Below are positions 26,927 through 36,458 of a stretch of DNA of 64,000 bases, one piece after another. The notes beneath the pieces are model-generated. The model was given only the letters and a program-made list of their open reading frames with translations. It made no database searches and was not told the DNA's origin. The DNA comes from DSOI01 sp041394885. Its GTDB lineage: Bacteria > Acidobacteriota > Terriglobia > Bryobacterales > Bryobacteraceae. The first letter of the stretch is position 1. Every line of letters begins with the position of its first letter. The position numbers and the translations under genes are program-made. The stretch lies in contig JAWKHI010000011.1 in assembly GCA_041394885.1 (NCBI GenBank), positions 108,799-172,798 of the forward strand, read 5' to 3'.

Positions 26927-28849
26927 TCAGTAGCTGAACAGGAACTCGGTTTTGTTCACCAACACCCACGCCAAATCCTCGATGGCGAGGTTGCGCGCGG
27001 CTGCGGTGCGGGCCTTTTCGAGATGAGCGATCGCCTCGGCCCGCTCGCGTTCGGGGGGCGCATGGCCGAGAATCAGGAGGAACAACTCCTCCACCGCGGC
27101 GCCGTTGTCGGCGATGGCCGCCGCGTTGCGAAGGTTCTCCGACGCACGCACCTTCAGACGGTTGGTGACGAAGGCGTTGTTCATCAGGCTCAACTGCTGG
27201 ATGATCGAACCTTCGCGGCTACGCGTCACCGTATCGCGATTGCCGCGCAAGAATGCGTCCATGAACAAGCGCGAAGCTCCATTGGTTCGCGGCTCCTGCG
27301 GATCGGGAAGTTGGCAGGCCCATTCGAACATGGCATCGAACCCGTTGACGCGATACGGCGTAAAGATGCCGGTGGCCTTGGTGATCGCGTCGTGGACCTC
27401 CTCGCCTTCCAGGCGCCTCGGGTAGCGGCGGGCGAAAAGGGGCACGTGGCTCACATTCCATTCGCCGTCGTAGTTCGCGCTTAGCTGATACGCCGAAGAT
27501 TCCGCGATGAGTCGCAGGAACTCGCGCATCTTGAAATTGCCGGACCGGAGTTCGTTCGCCAGCAGGATCAGCAGGCGCGGGTGCGACGCCTGCAGCGTCC
27601 ACGGCGCTGGCGGCGGATTGTCGGGATCGAGCCGGGCGGGGTCGAGCGCGTCCACGGGTTCGACGAGCCCGTATCCGAACATGGCTTTCCACAGCCGGTT
27701 GGCGAAGTTGATTGCGACGATCGGATCGTCCACTAGCTTGGCCGCGAACTCGCTGCGCCAATCGTCCGAACCCGCCGGTGTGCCGTCCCGATACTCGGGC
27801 ATTACGACGCGAAGCGAACCCACCGGTTGACGCGCGGGGCGATTGCCGGAGATCGTGTTGAGGTTATAGCCGCCGGCGGCGCGGTCACCCACGTTGAAAG
27901 AGTTGTACAGGGGATCGGCTTGCGGGGTGACGCGCTGGAGCGTGATGCGCGAGAAGAACGCCGATAGCCGCTGCGCCTCACCGCGCGTTGCCTGCCCGCC
28001 CCACAGGCTCAACTGATCGAGATGACGGCGGCCGTCGTGGCACAGCAGGCAATCATAGTGCCCCATGCCGGCGAAGCGTTCCATCACCTGGAACAGCATG
28101 AAGTCATAGACGTCCTGCGCCGGTCCCATGGTCTGGCGGCTGCCCAGCAGGTAGTTGACGGCTCCGTTCTCGGGGTCATAGGAATTCCCCGACGCCGAAA
28201 TCATCTCGAACACCATGTCGCGGAGTGACTTTTCCTGGGAGATCGAGTTGTAGATCCAGTTATAGAACGCGTTGCGGCCCCGGAACTGCCGGTTGATGTT
28301 GGTGTTGACGATGACGTTGCCCACCAGATCGCCCATCCACATGGTCCACCGGTCGACGAATTCGCGGGAATAGAGAAGCCGGTCGATCACGCGGCTGCGC
28401 TTGTCGGTAGACGGGTCAGCCAGAAACTCGCGGACGTCGGCCGGGGAGGGAATCCGCCCGGTGAGATCGAGGTAGATGCGCCGGAGAAAGACCTCGTCGG
28501 TGGCCACCGGAGCCGAAGGCACGCCAGCCTCGGCGAGTTTGTCGAAGATCTCACCGTCGATGAAGTTGCGGCGCGGGATATCGGCCGGGGCCACCGTGCG
28601 GACCTTGCCGGCGGATCGCGATCCTACCTTCGAAGTCTGCGCGAACAACAGCATTTGCTCACGCGCCTGGCGCTGCAGGAAGCTGCCGGGATCGGCACGG
28701 AAGGAACAATCCTCACCGGAGCCTCCGGTTGCGCCGGAAAGGATACCGCCGCAAAGACCGCCGCCGAAAAAGATGGCGGCGAAAAGAAAAGGAAGCGCTG
28801 GTCGCACAGCCCTCAGACTCCTCGTTACGTTCGTTCTCGTTCTTCCCAC
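26927..28849 (-). CDS. DUF1549/DUF1553 domain protein
   Basis: 640 residues from a GTG at 28849. A signal-like hydrophobic segment (ALPFLFAAIFFGGGLCGGI) is followed by DUF1549 (DEVFLRRIYLDLTGRIPSPA, RVIDRLLYSREFVDRWTMWM) and DUF1553 in the second half (AINFANRLWKAMFGYGLVEP). A single CxxCH (CLLCH, about residue 275) could bind one haem c, but the separate N-terminal cytochrome domain seen in the 792-residue paralogue at 33851-36229 is lacking. It forms a pair with the DUF1501 gene downstream. The family is widespread in Planctomycetes and Acidobacteria and is functionally unassigned. Confidence 0.87.
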   Translation of the reverse strand: MGRTRTNVTRSLRAVRPALPFLFAAIFFGGGLCGGILSGATGGSGEDCSFRADPGSFLQRQAREQMLLFAQTSKVGSRSAGKVRTVAPADIPRRNFIDGEIFDKLAEAGVPSAPVATDEVFLRRIYLDLTGRIPSPADVREFLADPSTDKRSRVIDRLLYSREFVDRWTMWMGDLVGNVIVNTNINRQFRGRNAFYNWIYNSISQEKSLRDMVFEMISASGNSYDPENGAVNYLLGSRQTMGPAQDVYDFMLFQVMERFAGMGHYDCLLCHDGRRHLDQLSLWGGQATRGEAQRLSAFFSRITLQRVTPQADPLYNSFNVGDRAAGGYNLNTISGNRPARQPVGSLRVVMPEYRDGTPAGSDDWRSEFAAKLVDDPIVAINFANRLWKAMFGYGLVEPVDALDPARLDPDNPPPAPWTLQASHPRLLILLANELRSGNFKMREFLRLIAESSAYQLSANYDGEWNVSHVPLFARRYPRRLEGEEVHDAITKATGIFTPYRVNGFDAMFEWACQLPDPQEPRTNGASRLFMDAFLRGNRDTVTRSREGSIIQQLSLMNNAFVTNRLKVRASENLRNAAAIADNGAAVEELFLLILGHAPPERERAEAIAHLEKARTAAARNLAIEDLAWVLVNKTEFLFSY

Positions 28850-28880
28850 CTGGAAACACGGACACAGGGGGAGATGTTTC

Positions 28881-28899
28881 GATTAAAGCACATTTAATC
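28881..28899. promoter_or_regulatory. GATTAAA-N5-TTTAATC operator-like dyad upstream of the DUF1549 gene
   Basis: A perfect inverted repeat with 7-base arms, GATTAAAGCACATTTAATC, 32 bases upstream of the GTG at 28849. Read toward the gene, it begins CCAGATTAAA, the same 10-mer that flanks the dyad at 36367-36384 in front of the second DUF1549 pair and the TonB receptor. AT-rich sequence of this kind stands out against the high-GC background. It probably binds a dimeric regulator common to these units. Confidence 0.55.
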
Positions 28900-28918
28900 T
28901 GGTACTCGAGTCCCGGGG

Positions 28919-30244
28919 TCAGTCCCTCGGCGGAGGCTCATTGCCCGCTTCGAGAGCCGCCCGCCGCATGTCCACCCGGGAGAGCAGGAACAGCCCGATG
29001 GCGAAGAACAGGATCAGGGATAGAATCGCGACGCGAAGGCTGCGGGTCCACTGAAATGCGAGCCCGAAAAACAGCGGACCGAGCCAACTCGTTCCTTTGT
29101 CGGAAATCTCGTAGACGGAGAAGTACTCGGCTTCCTGGCCTTTCGGAATCATGAACGAGTACATGGAGCGCGACAGTGCTTGGCTGCCGCCGAGCACGAT
29201 GGCGATCAGCGCCGAGGCGATGAAAAACTGGGTGCGGTTGTAGACGCCGAAGTAGATATAGACCAGCCCGAGACACCAGACGCCGAGCGCCGCCATCACG
29301 GACATCTTGTTCCCGATGTAGCCCGCCACCTTGTTGAAGCCGAGGGCGCCGCCGAAGGCGACGAACTGCACCATCAGGACCGCCGCGGTGAGGTCGGAAA
29401 CGGCGAGCTTCAACTCCTGCGAACCGAACTGGACGGCCATCGTGATCACGGTCTGAATGGCGTCGTTATAGATCAGGTACGCCACCAGGAACCACATGGT
29501 CTGCGGGTATTTGGGCAGTTGGGAAAACGTGTGCTTCAGTTGCCCGAGCGCGGCGGCGATGGGGCTCACGCCTTCCGGAGCGGCTTTTTGCGGGTTGCGA
29601 TTGCGCAACCGCGCCAGCGGGATGAGAGTGAACAACGCCCACCATACCCCGGCGGAGGCAATGCTGATCCGCACGGCCATGGCTTCGGTGAGACCGAAAC
29701 GTTCCGCGTTGGAGAACAGAAACAGGTTCGCCGCCAGCAGCAGCCCGCCGCCGAGGTAACCCATTCCCCAGCCTTTCGAAGATACGGCGTCGCGCTGTTC
29801 CGGTGGAGCGATTTCGGGCAGAAAGGAATTGTAGACGACGATGGATGCGCCGAAGGTGAAGTTGGCAATCAGGAACAAAGCACAGCCGAGCATCCACCGC
29901 GCACCGTCGAGAAAGAACATCGCCATCGTGGCGGCGGCCCCGATGTAAGCAAGGGCGCCCATCATCTCGCGCTTGCGGCGGCCATAGTCGGCCAGGGCGC
30001 CGAAGATGGGTAGGGCCAGCACCTGCGTGAGCACGGACGTCGAAACCGCGTAGGGCCACACCGACTCGGCGGCAATCGGGATCCCGGCCAGATGGACGTT
30101 TCCCTCCGCGTCGGCGGCGGCTTTCGCCAGTGCAGTCAGGTAGGGTCCGAGCAGAACCGAGACGACGGTGGTGGAGAACGCCGAATTCGCCCAGTCATAG
30201 AAGTACCAGGCGCGCTGTTCCCGTTCCGAGTAGGTGGGTGTCAT
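28919..30244 (-). CDS. MFS transporter, UMF1/Atg22-like
   Basis: A 441-residue protein with about 12 membrane helices. The N-terminus (REQRAWYFYDWANSAFSTTV) and the long NSAFST motif are diagnostic of the Atg22-like/UMF1 branch of the major facilitator superfamily. It follows the aas-like gene by 46 bases. In Proteobacteria an MFS flippase (LplT, different branch) sits next to Aas and brings lysophospholipid inward. By position this protein may do the same job, which is inference; amino acid or metabolite efflux is the other option. Confidence 0.85.
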   Translation of the reverse strand: MTPTYSEREQRAWYFYDWANSAFSTTVVSVLLGPYLTALAKAAADAEGNVHLAGIPIAAESVWPYAVSTSVLTQVLALPIFGALADYGRRKREMMGALAYIGAAATMAMFFLDGARWMLGCALFLIANFTFGASIVVYNSFLPEIAPPEQRDAVSSKGWGMGYLGGGLLLAANLFLFSNAERFGLTEAMAVRISIASAGVWWALFTLIPLARLRNRNPQKAAPEGVSPIAAALGQLKHTFSQLPKYPQTMWFLVAYLIYNDAIQTVITMAVQFGSQELKLAVSDLTAAVLMVQFVAFGGALGFNKVAGYIGNKMSVMAALGVWCLGLVYIYFGVYNRTQFFIASALIAIVLGGSQALSRSMYSFMIPKGQEAEYFSVYEISDKGTSWLGPLFFGLAFQWTRSLRVAILSLILFFAIGLFLLSRVDMRRAALEAGNEPPPRD

Positions 30245-30290
30245 CGATGTTACCGTGATCGTTCCGGCGCCGCGTCGATGGGGAAGCCGC

Positions 30291-32465
30291 TCACTGCGCG
30301 GCGGGTTTCAGTCCGCCGGCCTGCGGATCTGGAAAAGCCCGTCCGGCCATCTCCTTGAGTGCGACGTAGTCCACTTTCCCGTTGCCCAGACGGGGCAGTT
30401 TGTCGACGTGGACCACCTGACGCGGCACCGCGATTTCCGGCAGGCCGCTCTCGCGTGCGGCGGCGAGTAATTGGGACCGCTCCATCGCGCGGTCTTCGGT
30501 GTAGAGCAGGATCACCTCACCGCGCTGCACGCTGGATACGGTTGTGGCGGCATGGGCGCGGTCCGCCGAAGCCGTGGCGGCGATCTTCTCCACCACTTCG
30601 AGCGAGACCATCTCGCCCGCCACCTTGGCGAATCGCTTCACGCGCCCGATGATGGTGACAAAGCCCTCGTCATCCACCTCGACGATATCGCCGGTCTCAT
30701 ACCAACCCGGGCCGAGGGACGACGACGGAGGCTGAATCTTCCCCGGCGCGTCGTGCTTCAGGTAGCCGAGCATGAGGTTGGGTCCCTTCAGATGCAGCAT
30801 GCCGCCGCGATCGATACCGGGAACCTCCAGCACCCGGTGCTCGATGCCGGGCATCATCCGGCCCACGGAACCGGACTTGGAAAACAGGGGCGTGTTCACC
30901 GACACCACCGGCGAGCATTCGGTGACGCCGTAGCCTTCCATCACGCGGATGCCGAACCGTTCCGCGTAGGTTTGCCTCACCGTGTCCTGCAACCGTTCGG
31001 CGCCGGAGATCACATAGCGGATCGAGTAGAAATCATATTCGTGCGCGAAGCGGGCGTACTTGGCGAGGAAGGTCCCGGTGCCGAAAAGCACGGTGCAATC
31101 CTGGTCGTAGCACATCTCCGGAATCATCCGGTAGTGGAGCGGAGACGGATAGAGGAACACCTTGGCGCCGGTGAGGATGGGCAGCAGAGCGCAGGCGGTC
31201 AGTCCGAAACTGTGGAACAAAGGCAGGGCGGCCAGAAACTTGTCGTTGTTCGAAAACTCATACACGGCCCGAATCTGGTTGATGTTGGCAAGGATCGAGG
31301 CGTGACTGAGCACCACCCCTTTCGGCTTGCCCTCAGAGCCCGACGTGAACAGGATCACCGCCGGATCTTCCGGATTCGCGCGGCGCATCACCTTTTCCGG
31401 ATGGCGCAAGGCGTAGAGCATCAGCCAGGCTTTGTCGGCGATCCCGAACTGCGGGCGTAAGTCTTCGAGCGCGATCACCTGGACGTTTTTGAGCGCCGCC
31501 ACTTTTTCCGTCAGGCGGGCCTTCTCGAGGAACACGCGGGACGTGAATATGGTCTTGATCCGCGCGGTGTCGATGGCGCTCTGCATGCCCTCGACGCCCG
31601 AGGTGTAGTTGATCATCGCCGGCACGCGGCGGTAGCAGAACAGCCCGAGCAGCAGCATCACCGTCGGCGAGGCGTTGGGCATAATCAGGCCGACGTGCTC
31701 CTGTTCGGCGGTGCTGCGCGCGGTAAGACGGCCGAGGGCGAGGGCGCCGCGCAAGACGTTCCCATAGGCGTCCGGCTGGAAGCGGATATCGGACAGCGCT
31801 TCGTGGTCACGCCCGAACAACTCCACCGCATCCAGGAAAGACGCGAACAGCGTGGTTGGCGGCCGGGCCTCGAACCAGTTGCGTTCGAGCATCTGCCGGA
31901 TCTGGTGGGACGCGATCCGGCGGCGAATGCGTGACGTGCGCCCTTCGGGCTCCGGAAACTCGGTGAGCGGGAAAAAGGTGGCGGTCACGCGAGGCCGCCA
32001 GATCCGGGGAAACGGTGGCTTCAGCCGGTTGAAGTTCGAATAGACCGCGCCGTCGATATTGACGGGCAGCACCTTGGCTCCGGTCTTGATGGCGACGAAG
32101 GCCGCGCCGTCGTAGACCTTCATCAGGCTCCCGGTGGTGGTGAGCCGCCCCTCCGGGAACAGGCACACCGGTTTGCCGGAATTGATCAGCTCGATCACCT
32201 GCTTCATCGCGAGCGGGCTGGCGGTATCGACCACTAGATGATTGAAGAACCGCAGGATGATGCGGAAGTGCCACTGCGCCGCGATTTGAGTGTGGGTGAT
32301 CCACCAAACGTCGAATGGGCAATAGGCGTACACGAAGGCGGGGTCCAGAAAGCTCTGGTGATTACAGAGAATCAGCAGCTTTTCCGGAGGGCGTTGCGGA
32401 ACAGAGCCGCGCACCTGATAGCGGAACAAAAACCGGAGGAGAAGGCGAACCAGGAATCGCGCCAT
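30291..32465 (-). CDS. aas: Bifunctional acyltransferase / acyl-ACP (acyl-CoA) synthetase, Aas-like
   Basis: A 724-residue fusion. Residues about 1-200 are a PlsC-type acyltransferase with HxxxxD (NHQSFLDP) and the substrate motif FPEGRLTTTG. Residues about 215-715 are an AMP-forming ligase with LFTSGSEGKPKGVVLSH, GYGVTECSPVVSVN and YETGDIVEVDDEGFV. This is the layout of E. coli Aas, which activates a fatty acid and re-acylates 2-acyl-glycerophosphoethanolamine at the inner membrane. It lies between a DUF1501 gene (18 bases upstream) and the MFS gene downstream. Length and domain order match the family well. Confidence 0.88.
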   Translation of the reverse strand: MARFLVRLLLRFLFRYQVRGSVPQRPPEKLLILCNHQSFLDPAFVYAYCPFDVWWITHTQIAAQWHFRIILRFFNHLVVDTASPLAMKQVIELINSGKPVCLFPEGRLTTTGSLMKVYDGAAFVAIKTGAKVLPVNIDGAVYSNFNRLKPPFPRIWRPRVTATFFPLTEFPEPEGRTSRIRRRIASHQIRQMLERNWFEARPPTTLFASFLDAVELFGRDHEALSDIRFQPDAYGNVLRGALALGRLTARSTAEQEHVGLIMPNASPTVMLLLGLFCYRRVPAMINYTSGVEGMQSAIDTARIKTIFTSRVFLEKARLTEKVAALKNVQVIALEDLRPQFGIADKAWLMLYALRHPEKVMRRANPEDPAVILFTSGSEGKPKGVVLSHASILANINQIRAVYEFSNNDKFLAALPLFHSFGLTACALLPILTGAKVFLYPSPLHYRMIPEMCYDQDCTVLFGTGTFLAKYARFAHEYDFYSIRYVISGAERLQDTVRQTYAERFGIRVMEGYGVTECSPVVSVNTPLFSKSGSVGRMMPGIEHRVLEVPGIDRGGMLHLKGPNLMLGYLKHDAPGKIQPPSSSLGPGWYETGDIVEVDDEGFVTIIGRVKRFAKVAGEMVSLEVVEKIAATASADRAHAATTVSSVQRGEVILLYTEDRAMERSQLLAAARESGLPEIAVPRQVVHVDKLPRLGNGKVDYVALKEMAGRAFPDPQAGGLKPAAQ

Positions 32466-32483
32466 GGGCCGGTGTCCGCGGCC

Positions 32484-33839
32484 TCAGGCCAGCAGCGCCT
32501 TCACCACGTTGCCGTACAGGTCGGTGAGCCGGAAGTCGCGGCCGGCATGACGGAAGGTGAGTCTGGTGTGGTCAAAGCCCAAGCAGTGCAGGATGGTGGC
32601 GTGAAAGTCATGCACGTGGACGGGCTTGTCGGCGATAGACTGGCCGATCTCGTCGGACGCCCCGTGCACTATGCCACCCTTCACCCCGCCGCCGGCGAGC
32701 CACGACGAGTAGACTTTGTTGTGATGGGCGCGGCCGTTTTTGCCTGAGAGCCAGGGCGTGCGGCCGAATTCGGTGGTCCAGACGACGAGCGTTTCGTCGA
32801 GCATGCCGCGCGACTTCAAGTCCTGGAGCAGCCCGGCAATGGGTTGGTCGACGTTGCGCGCCAGCTTGTCCATGTCCTTGATCTCGCCGTGCACGTCCCA
32901 GTTCTTGGTGGAGCCGGTGTCGATCAATTCGATGAACCGGACGCCGCGTTCGGCCATGCGCCGCGCCGCCAGACATTGCCACGCGAAGCCGCTGGTGGCG
33001 CCCCGCTCGAGCCCGTACAACGCGAGCGTGGCGTCGGTCTCCTTGGAGAAATCGAACACCACCGGCATCTCGCTCTGCATGCCGAAGGCGGTCTCGAACG
33101 ATTGCATGCGGGCGGCGAGCGCTTCGTCACCGGGCCGCGCGCCGAGATGGCGGCGATTGAAGCGCGACAGCAGATCGAGCTCGAGTTCCTGCATCCGCGC
33201 GGTGGGCGCCCGCCGGTCCAGGTTCTGCACCGGCTCGGGTCCCCCTGTGACGCGAGTGCCGGAGTGGGCCCCCGGCAGGAAGTCCGAAGACCACACCTGG
33301 CTCCCCGCATAAGGCAGATGCGGAGCCAGCACCACGTACGAGGGCAGGTTGCGATTCTCCGTGCCGAGGCCGTAACTCACCCAGCTTCCGATGCTGGGGC
33401 GCTTCTGCGTCACCGAACCGGTGTGGACGCCCATGGCGGCCTGGAAATGATCGTTGTGATCGCCGGTGAGGGATCGAATCACGCAGAGATCATCGGCGCA
33501 CGCCGCCATCGCGGGCATCATCTCGGTGGCTTCGAGTCCGCTATTTCCGAACCGGCGGAAACCCCAGCCCGCGGGTAGATACGCGCCCTTGTCTCCCTTC
33601 TTGCCTTCGGCGGCCAGTTTCGCGAGAGCGGGCTTGGGGTCAAAGGTGTCGACGTGGGAGACGCCGCCGGTCATGTACAAAAAGATCACCCGCTTGGCTT
33701 TGCCCGGAAAATGCGGCGCCCGCGGGGCCAGGGGATCGGCGGAGGCGGCGAGGAGATCGGAAACGATGGCCGGAAACAACGTGGATCCGGCTACCAGGGA
33801 TCGTACGGCTTGCCGGCGTGTGAAGTTGGAGTCGGACAT
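32484..33839 (-). CDS. DUF1501 domain protein, Tat-exported
   Basis: A 451-residue DUF1501 protein. The N-terminus (FTRRQAVRSLVAGSTLFPAI) is a twin-arginine signal. Family landmarks are RVIFLYMTGGVSHVDTFDPK, RFIELIDTGSTKNWDVHGEI and VVWTTEFGRTPW near the C-terminus. It starts 11 bases after the PSCyt1/DUF1549/DUF1553 gene and so forms the same two-gene module as at 25513-28849. The two DUF1501 proteins are clearly different in sequence, so this is not a recent tandem duplication. Function of the family is unknown. Confidence 0.88.
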   Translation of the reverse strand: MSDSNFTRRQAVRSLVAGSTLFPAIVSDLLAASADPLAPRAPHFPGKAKRVIFLYMTGGVSHVDTFDPKPALAKLAAEGKKGDKGAYLPAGWGFRRFGNSGLEATEMMPAMAACADDLCVIRSLTGDHNDHFQAAMGVHTGSVTQKRPSIGSWVSYGLGTENRNLPSYVVLAPHLPYAGSQVWSSDFLPGAHSGTRVTGGPEPVQNLDRRAPTARMQELELDLLSRFNRRHLGARPGDEALAARMQSFETAFGMQSEMPVVFDFSKETDATLALYGLERGATSGFAWQCLAARRMAERGVRFIELIDTGSTKNWDVHGEIKDMDKLARNVDQPIAGLLQDLKSRGMLDETLVVWTTEFGRTPWLSGKNGRAHHNKVYSSWLAGGGVKGGIVHGASDEIGQSIADKPVHVHDFHATILHCLGFDHTRLTFRHAGRDFRLTDLYGNVVKALLA

Positions 33840-33850
33840 CGTCTTCGCTC

Positions 33851-36229
33851 CTAATCAATATAAAAGAATTCGTTCGACGCCAGCAGAACACGCGTGAGGC
33901 TGGCGAGCGCGGCGCGGTTGCGGTTCTCGATCGGAACCGCGCTCTCGACAGCGTGGCCGGCCTTGGTGAGATAGGCGGTCGATTCGGCCAGTTCGGCGGC
34001 CGACGGCGCGCGCCCGTAGAGAAGCGCATAGAGGTACCGGACGCGATCGGGCGCGCCGGCGTGCGCCATTCCGGCGCGGACCGCGATGCGGTCCGCCTGA
34101 GCGTGTATGAATTCGTTGTTGAAAAAATAGAGCGATTGCAGCGCGGTTGTGTTGCCCGAGCGGTAGGGCGTGGTGTTGTTGGGGTCTCCGCCGTCGAACA
34201 ACTCGAGATACGGATGGCGCCGGAAGCGCTGCTGGATCAGGTAGACGCTGCGCCGGTTGGTGTCGTAGGTGTCGAGATCGGCGACGAAGGGGCGATGCTG
34301 TGTGAACCGGTAGCTCCCACGGGGCGGGAACGGGTGCGCGCCGCCGGGTGTGGGGTCCAGGTTGCCGCCCGCCATGAGCAGGGTGTCTCGAAGCTCTTCG
34401 GCCGAAAGCCGCCGCCGGTCGAATCGCCAGTAGGTCTCATTCCGCGGATCCGCGGTGGCGTTGGCCACGGAGTCTCCCGAGGCAGTGGCGTAGGCCCGGG
34501 TCAGCAGGATTCGTTTGTGGAGTTTGCGGAGCGACCACCCATCCTCGATGAATCGCGCGGCAAGCCAGTCGAGCAGTTCCGGATGCGTGGGCCTGTCGCC
34601 GCGCGCGCCGAAATCATTGGGCGTATTCACGATGCCCCGGCCGAAATGCCACAGCCAGACTCGATTGACGATCACGCGGGCGGCAAGGTGGCTGGCGTCC
34701 TCGGTGATCCACTTGGCGAGCAGATCCCGGCCGCTTCCTTTGTATTCGGACGGGACCTGTTGGCCACCGAGAATCTGGAGAAAGCCCCGCGGCACGGCGG
34801 GCCCCGGGGTGGTCGGATCGCCTTTCACGAGCATGTGCGACTGTTTCGGCGTTCCTTCCGACACCGCGTAGGCCATGGGGACCTCCGGGAAGCTCTCGCG
34901 GAGCCTGGTGAGTTCGTTGGAGGCCTCGAGATAGCGTATGCGCTTGTCGGCGGGGTCGTCCGGCTTGGAGCCTTCGCCTTTCTTGACGATGCGATACAGC
35001 TCCACCATCTTCTTCTGGGCCTTGGACAGCTTGTCGGAGTCCTTCGGATCGAGGGCGACGAAGCGGTCCAGATACTGATGATGCTCGAGGCCGGCGTGGG
35101 CATAGGCGGTGCTCTCGAAGATGCCGTGGAGCCCGTAGTAGTCACGCTGGGGAATCGGGTCGAATTTGTGATCGTGGCAGCGGGCGCAGCCCACGGAAAG
35201 CCCGAGGAACGCCTTGCCCATGTTGTCGAGCGTGTCGTCGATGGTGAGGTAGTGTTCGCGGTCGGTCTGGCCGAAGCGCCGGCTGTTGGCGACATAAGAG
35301 GTGGCCACGATTTTGTCGCGGCGGTCTTCGTCATTGGCCGCGGGCAGCAGGTCACCGGCAATCTGCTCTCGCAGGAAACGGTCAAAGGGCTTGTCGGCGG
35401 CAAATGACCGGATCACGTAGTTGCGATAGCGGTACATTTCCGGCACGGGGAAGTCCGAGGCGTCGCCGGCGGTATCGGCATACCGGACCAAATCCAGCCA
35501 ATGGCGTCCCCACTGCTCGGCGTAGGCGCGGGAGGCGAGCAGACCGTCGACGGCGCGCTCTTGGGCGCCGGGCGCGGTGTCGCTCAGGTACTCGTCGAGT
35601 TGCGCCTGCGAGGGCGCCAGGCCCGTGAGGTCATAGGCGAGGCGGCGGAACCAGGTCCGGCGCGGGGCGCGGCCGAGCGGGATGAGTTTCTTTTCGTCGA
35701 GTTTGGCTTTGACGAAACGGTCGACTTCGGTTGCGTTCCATTCCTTGCTCGCGATGGCGGGCGGAGCCACGGAAGAGAGTGGGCGGTAGGCCCAGTGGTC
35801 TTTCTCCTTCGCCCACTCATAAGGCGGTGCCTCGGCGGCGATATTGGCCGGCCCTGTGCGAGGGTCCGGTGCCCCGTCTTTGATCCACTGCTCGATGGCG
35901 GCGATCTCGGACTCCGGCAGCGGGGCGCCGGGCGGCATCTTCAAGTCGCGATGGCGTCCGCGGATGGTCTTGACCAGAAGGCTCTCCTCGGGCTTTCCGG
36001 CGACGATAGCGGGAAGCCCGGATTTGCCGCCTTTGCGCACGCCTTCCGCGGAATCGAGGTAGAGACCGGCCTGAGCGGCGGGCTTGGTCTTCTCGCTGTG
36101 GCAGGCGTAGCACCGCGCGGCAAGAACGGGTCGAACGTTGGTCTCGAAGAAATCGAATTCGCCGGCGTGGGCCGCGGCGGATGCCAGCAAGGCGATCACC
36201 AACAGACAGCATTTGTGCAGTGGGTTCAC
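33851..36229 (-). CDS. Cytochrome c (PSCyt1)-DUF1549-DUF1553 protein
   Basis: A 792-residue secreted protein with signal peptide CCLLVIALLASAAAHAG. A planctomycete-type cytochrome c domain follows, with CYACH (about residues 39-43) and a downstream MPP that supplies the Met ligand; then DUF1549 (VDRFVKAKLDEKKLIPLGRA, DLTGLAPSQAQLDEYLSDTA) and DUF1553 (AARVIVNRVWLWHFGRGIVN). A second CxxCH (CARCH) lies near residue 330. Partner of the DUF1501 protein downstream. Its promoter region is shared with the divergent TonB receptor gene. Probably periplasmic and redox-linked; substrate unknown. Confidence 0.88.
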   Translation of the reverse strand: MNPLHKCCLLVIALLASAAAHAGEFDFFETNVRPVLAARCYACHSEKTKPAAQAGLYLDSAEGVRKGGKSGLPAIVAGKPEESLLVKTIRGRHRDLKMPPGAPLPESEIAAIEQWIKDGAPDPRTGPANIAAEAPPYEWAKEKDHWAYRPLSSVAPPAIASKEWNATEVDRFVKAKLDEKKLIPLGRAPRRTWFRRLAYDLTGLAPSQAQLDEYLSDTAPGAQERAVDGLLASRAYAEQWGRHWLDLVRYADTAGDASDFPVPEMYRYRNYVIRSFAADKPFDRFLREQIAGDLLPAANDEDRRDKIVATSYVANSRRFGQTDREHYLTIDDTLDNMGKAFLGLSVGCARCHDHKFDPIPQRDYYGLHGIFESTAYAHAGLEHHQYLDRFVALDPKDSDKLSKAQKKMVELYRIVKKGEGSKPDDPADKRIRYLEASNELTRLRESFPEVPMAYAVSEGTPKQSHMLVKGDPTTPGPAVPRGFLQILGGQQVPSEYKGSGRDLLAKWITEDASHLAARVIVNRVWLWHFGRGIVNTPNDFGARGDRPTHPELLDWLAARFIEDGWSLRKLHKRILLTRAYATASGDSVANATADPRNETYWRFDRRRLSAEELRDTLLMAGGNLDPTPGGAHPFPPRGSYRFTQHRPFVADLDTYDTNRRSVYLIQQRFRRHPYLELFDGGDPNNTTPYRSGNTTALQSLYFFNNEFIHAQADRIAVRAGMAHAGAPDRVRYLYALLYGRAPSAAELAESTAYLTKAGHAVESAVPIENRNRAALASLTRVLLASNEFFYID

Positions 36230-36340
36230 GGATCCTCGGCAACCATTCTATCCTTCTAACGGCATTTTGGCTTGGATCGGCCTGGTTGCACTTGGGGCGG
36301 TCTGCGGTAGCCGTAAAGTTAAATTTACTTAATATTTCTC

Positions 36341-36384
36341 TTGACTGGGCGACTGGTGCGGCTTAAAATTAAAAACGTTTAATC
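36341..36384 (+). promoter_or_regulatory. Sigma-70 promoter overlapped by an ATTAAA-N4-TTTAAT operator
   Basis: TTGACT (36341-36346), a 17-base spacer and TAAAAT (36364-36369) make a near-consensus promoter for the TonB receptor gene. Immediately after the -10, and overlapping the expected start point, is the dyad AATTAAAAACGTTTAATC (36367-36384). Its right half TTTAATCTGG is identical to that of the dyad at 28881. A second AT-rich palindromic element (TAAATTTA) lies at 36320-36327, nearer the divergent DUF1549 gene. The position suggests repression. Confidence 0.6.
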
Positions 36385-36458
36385 TGGCTGCGCGGGCGGC
36401 TTTGGGTGGCCGCATGCAGCCGCGCAGCTGCAACAACAATCCAGTCAGGGGGTACTTT

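Noticed and set aside
33953..35407. 484-residue plus-strand open frame
   Set aside because: Antisense of the PSCyt1/DUF1549/DUF1553 gene with no recognisable domain.
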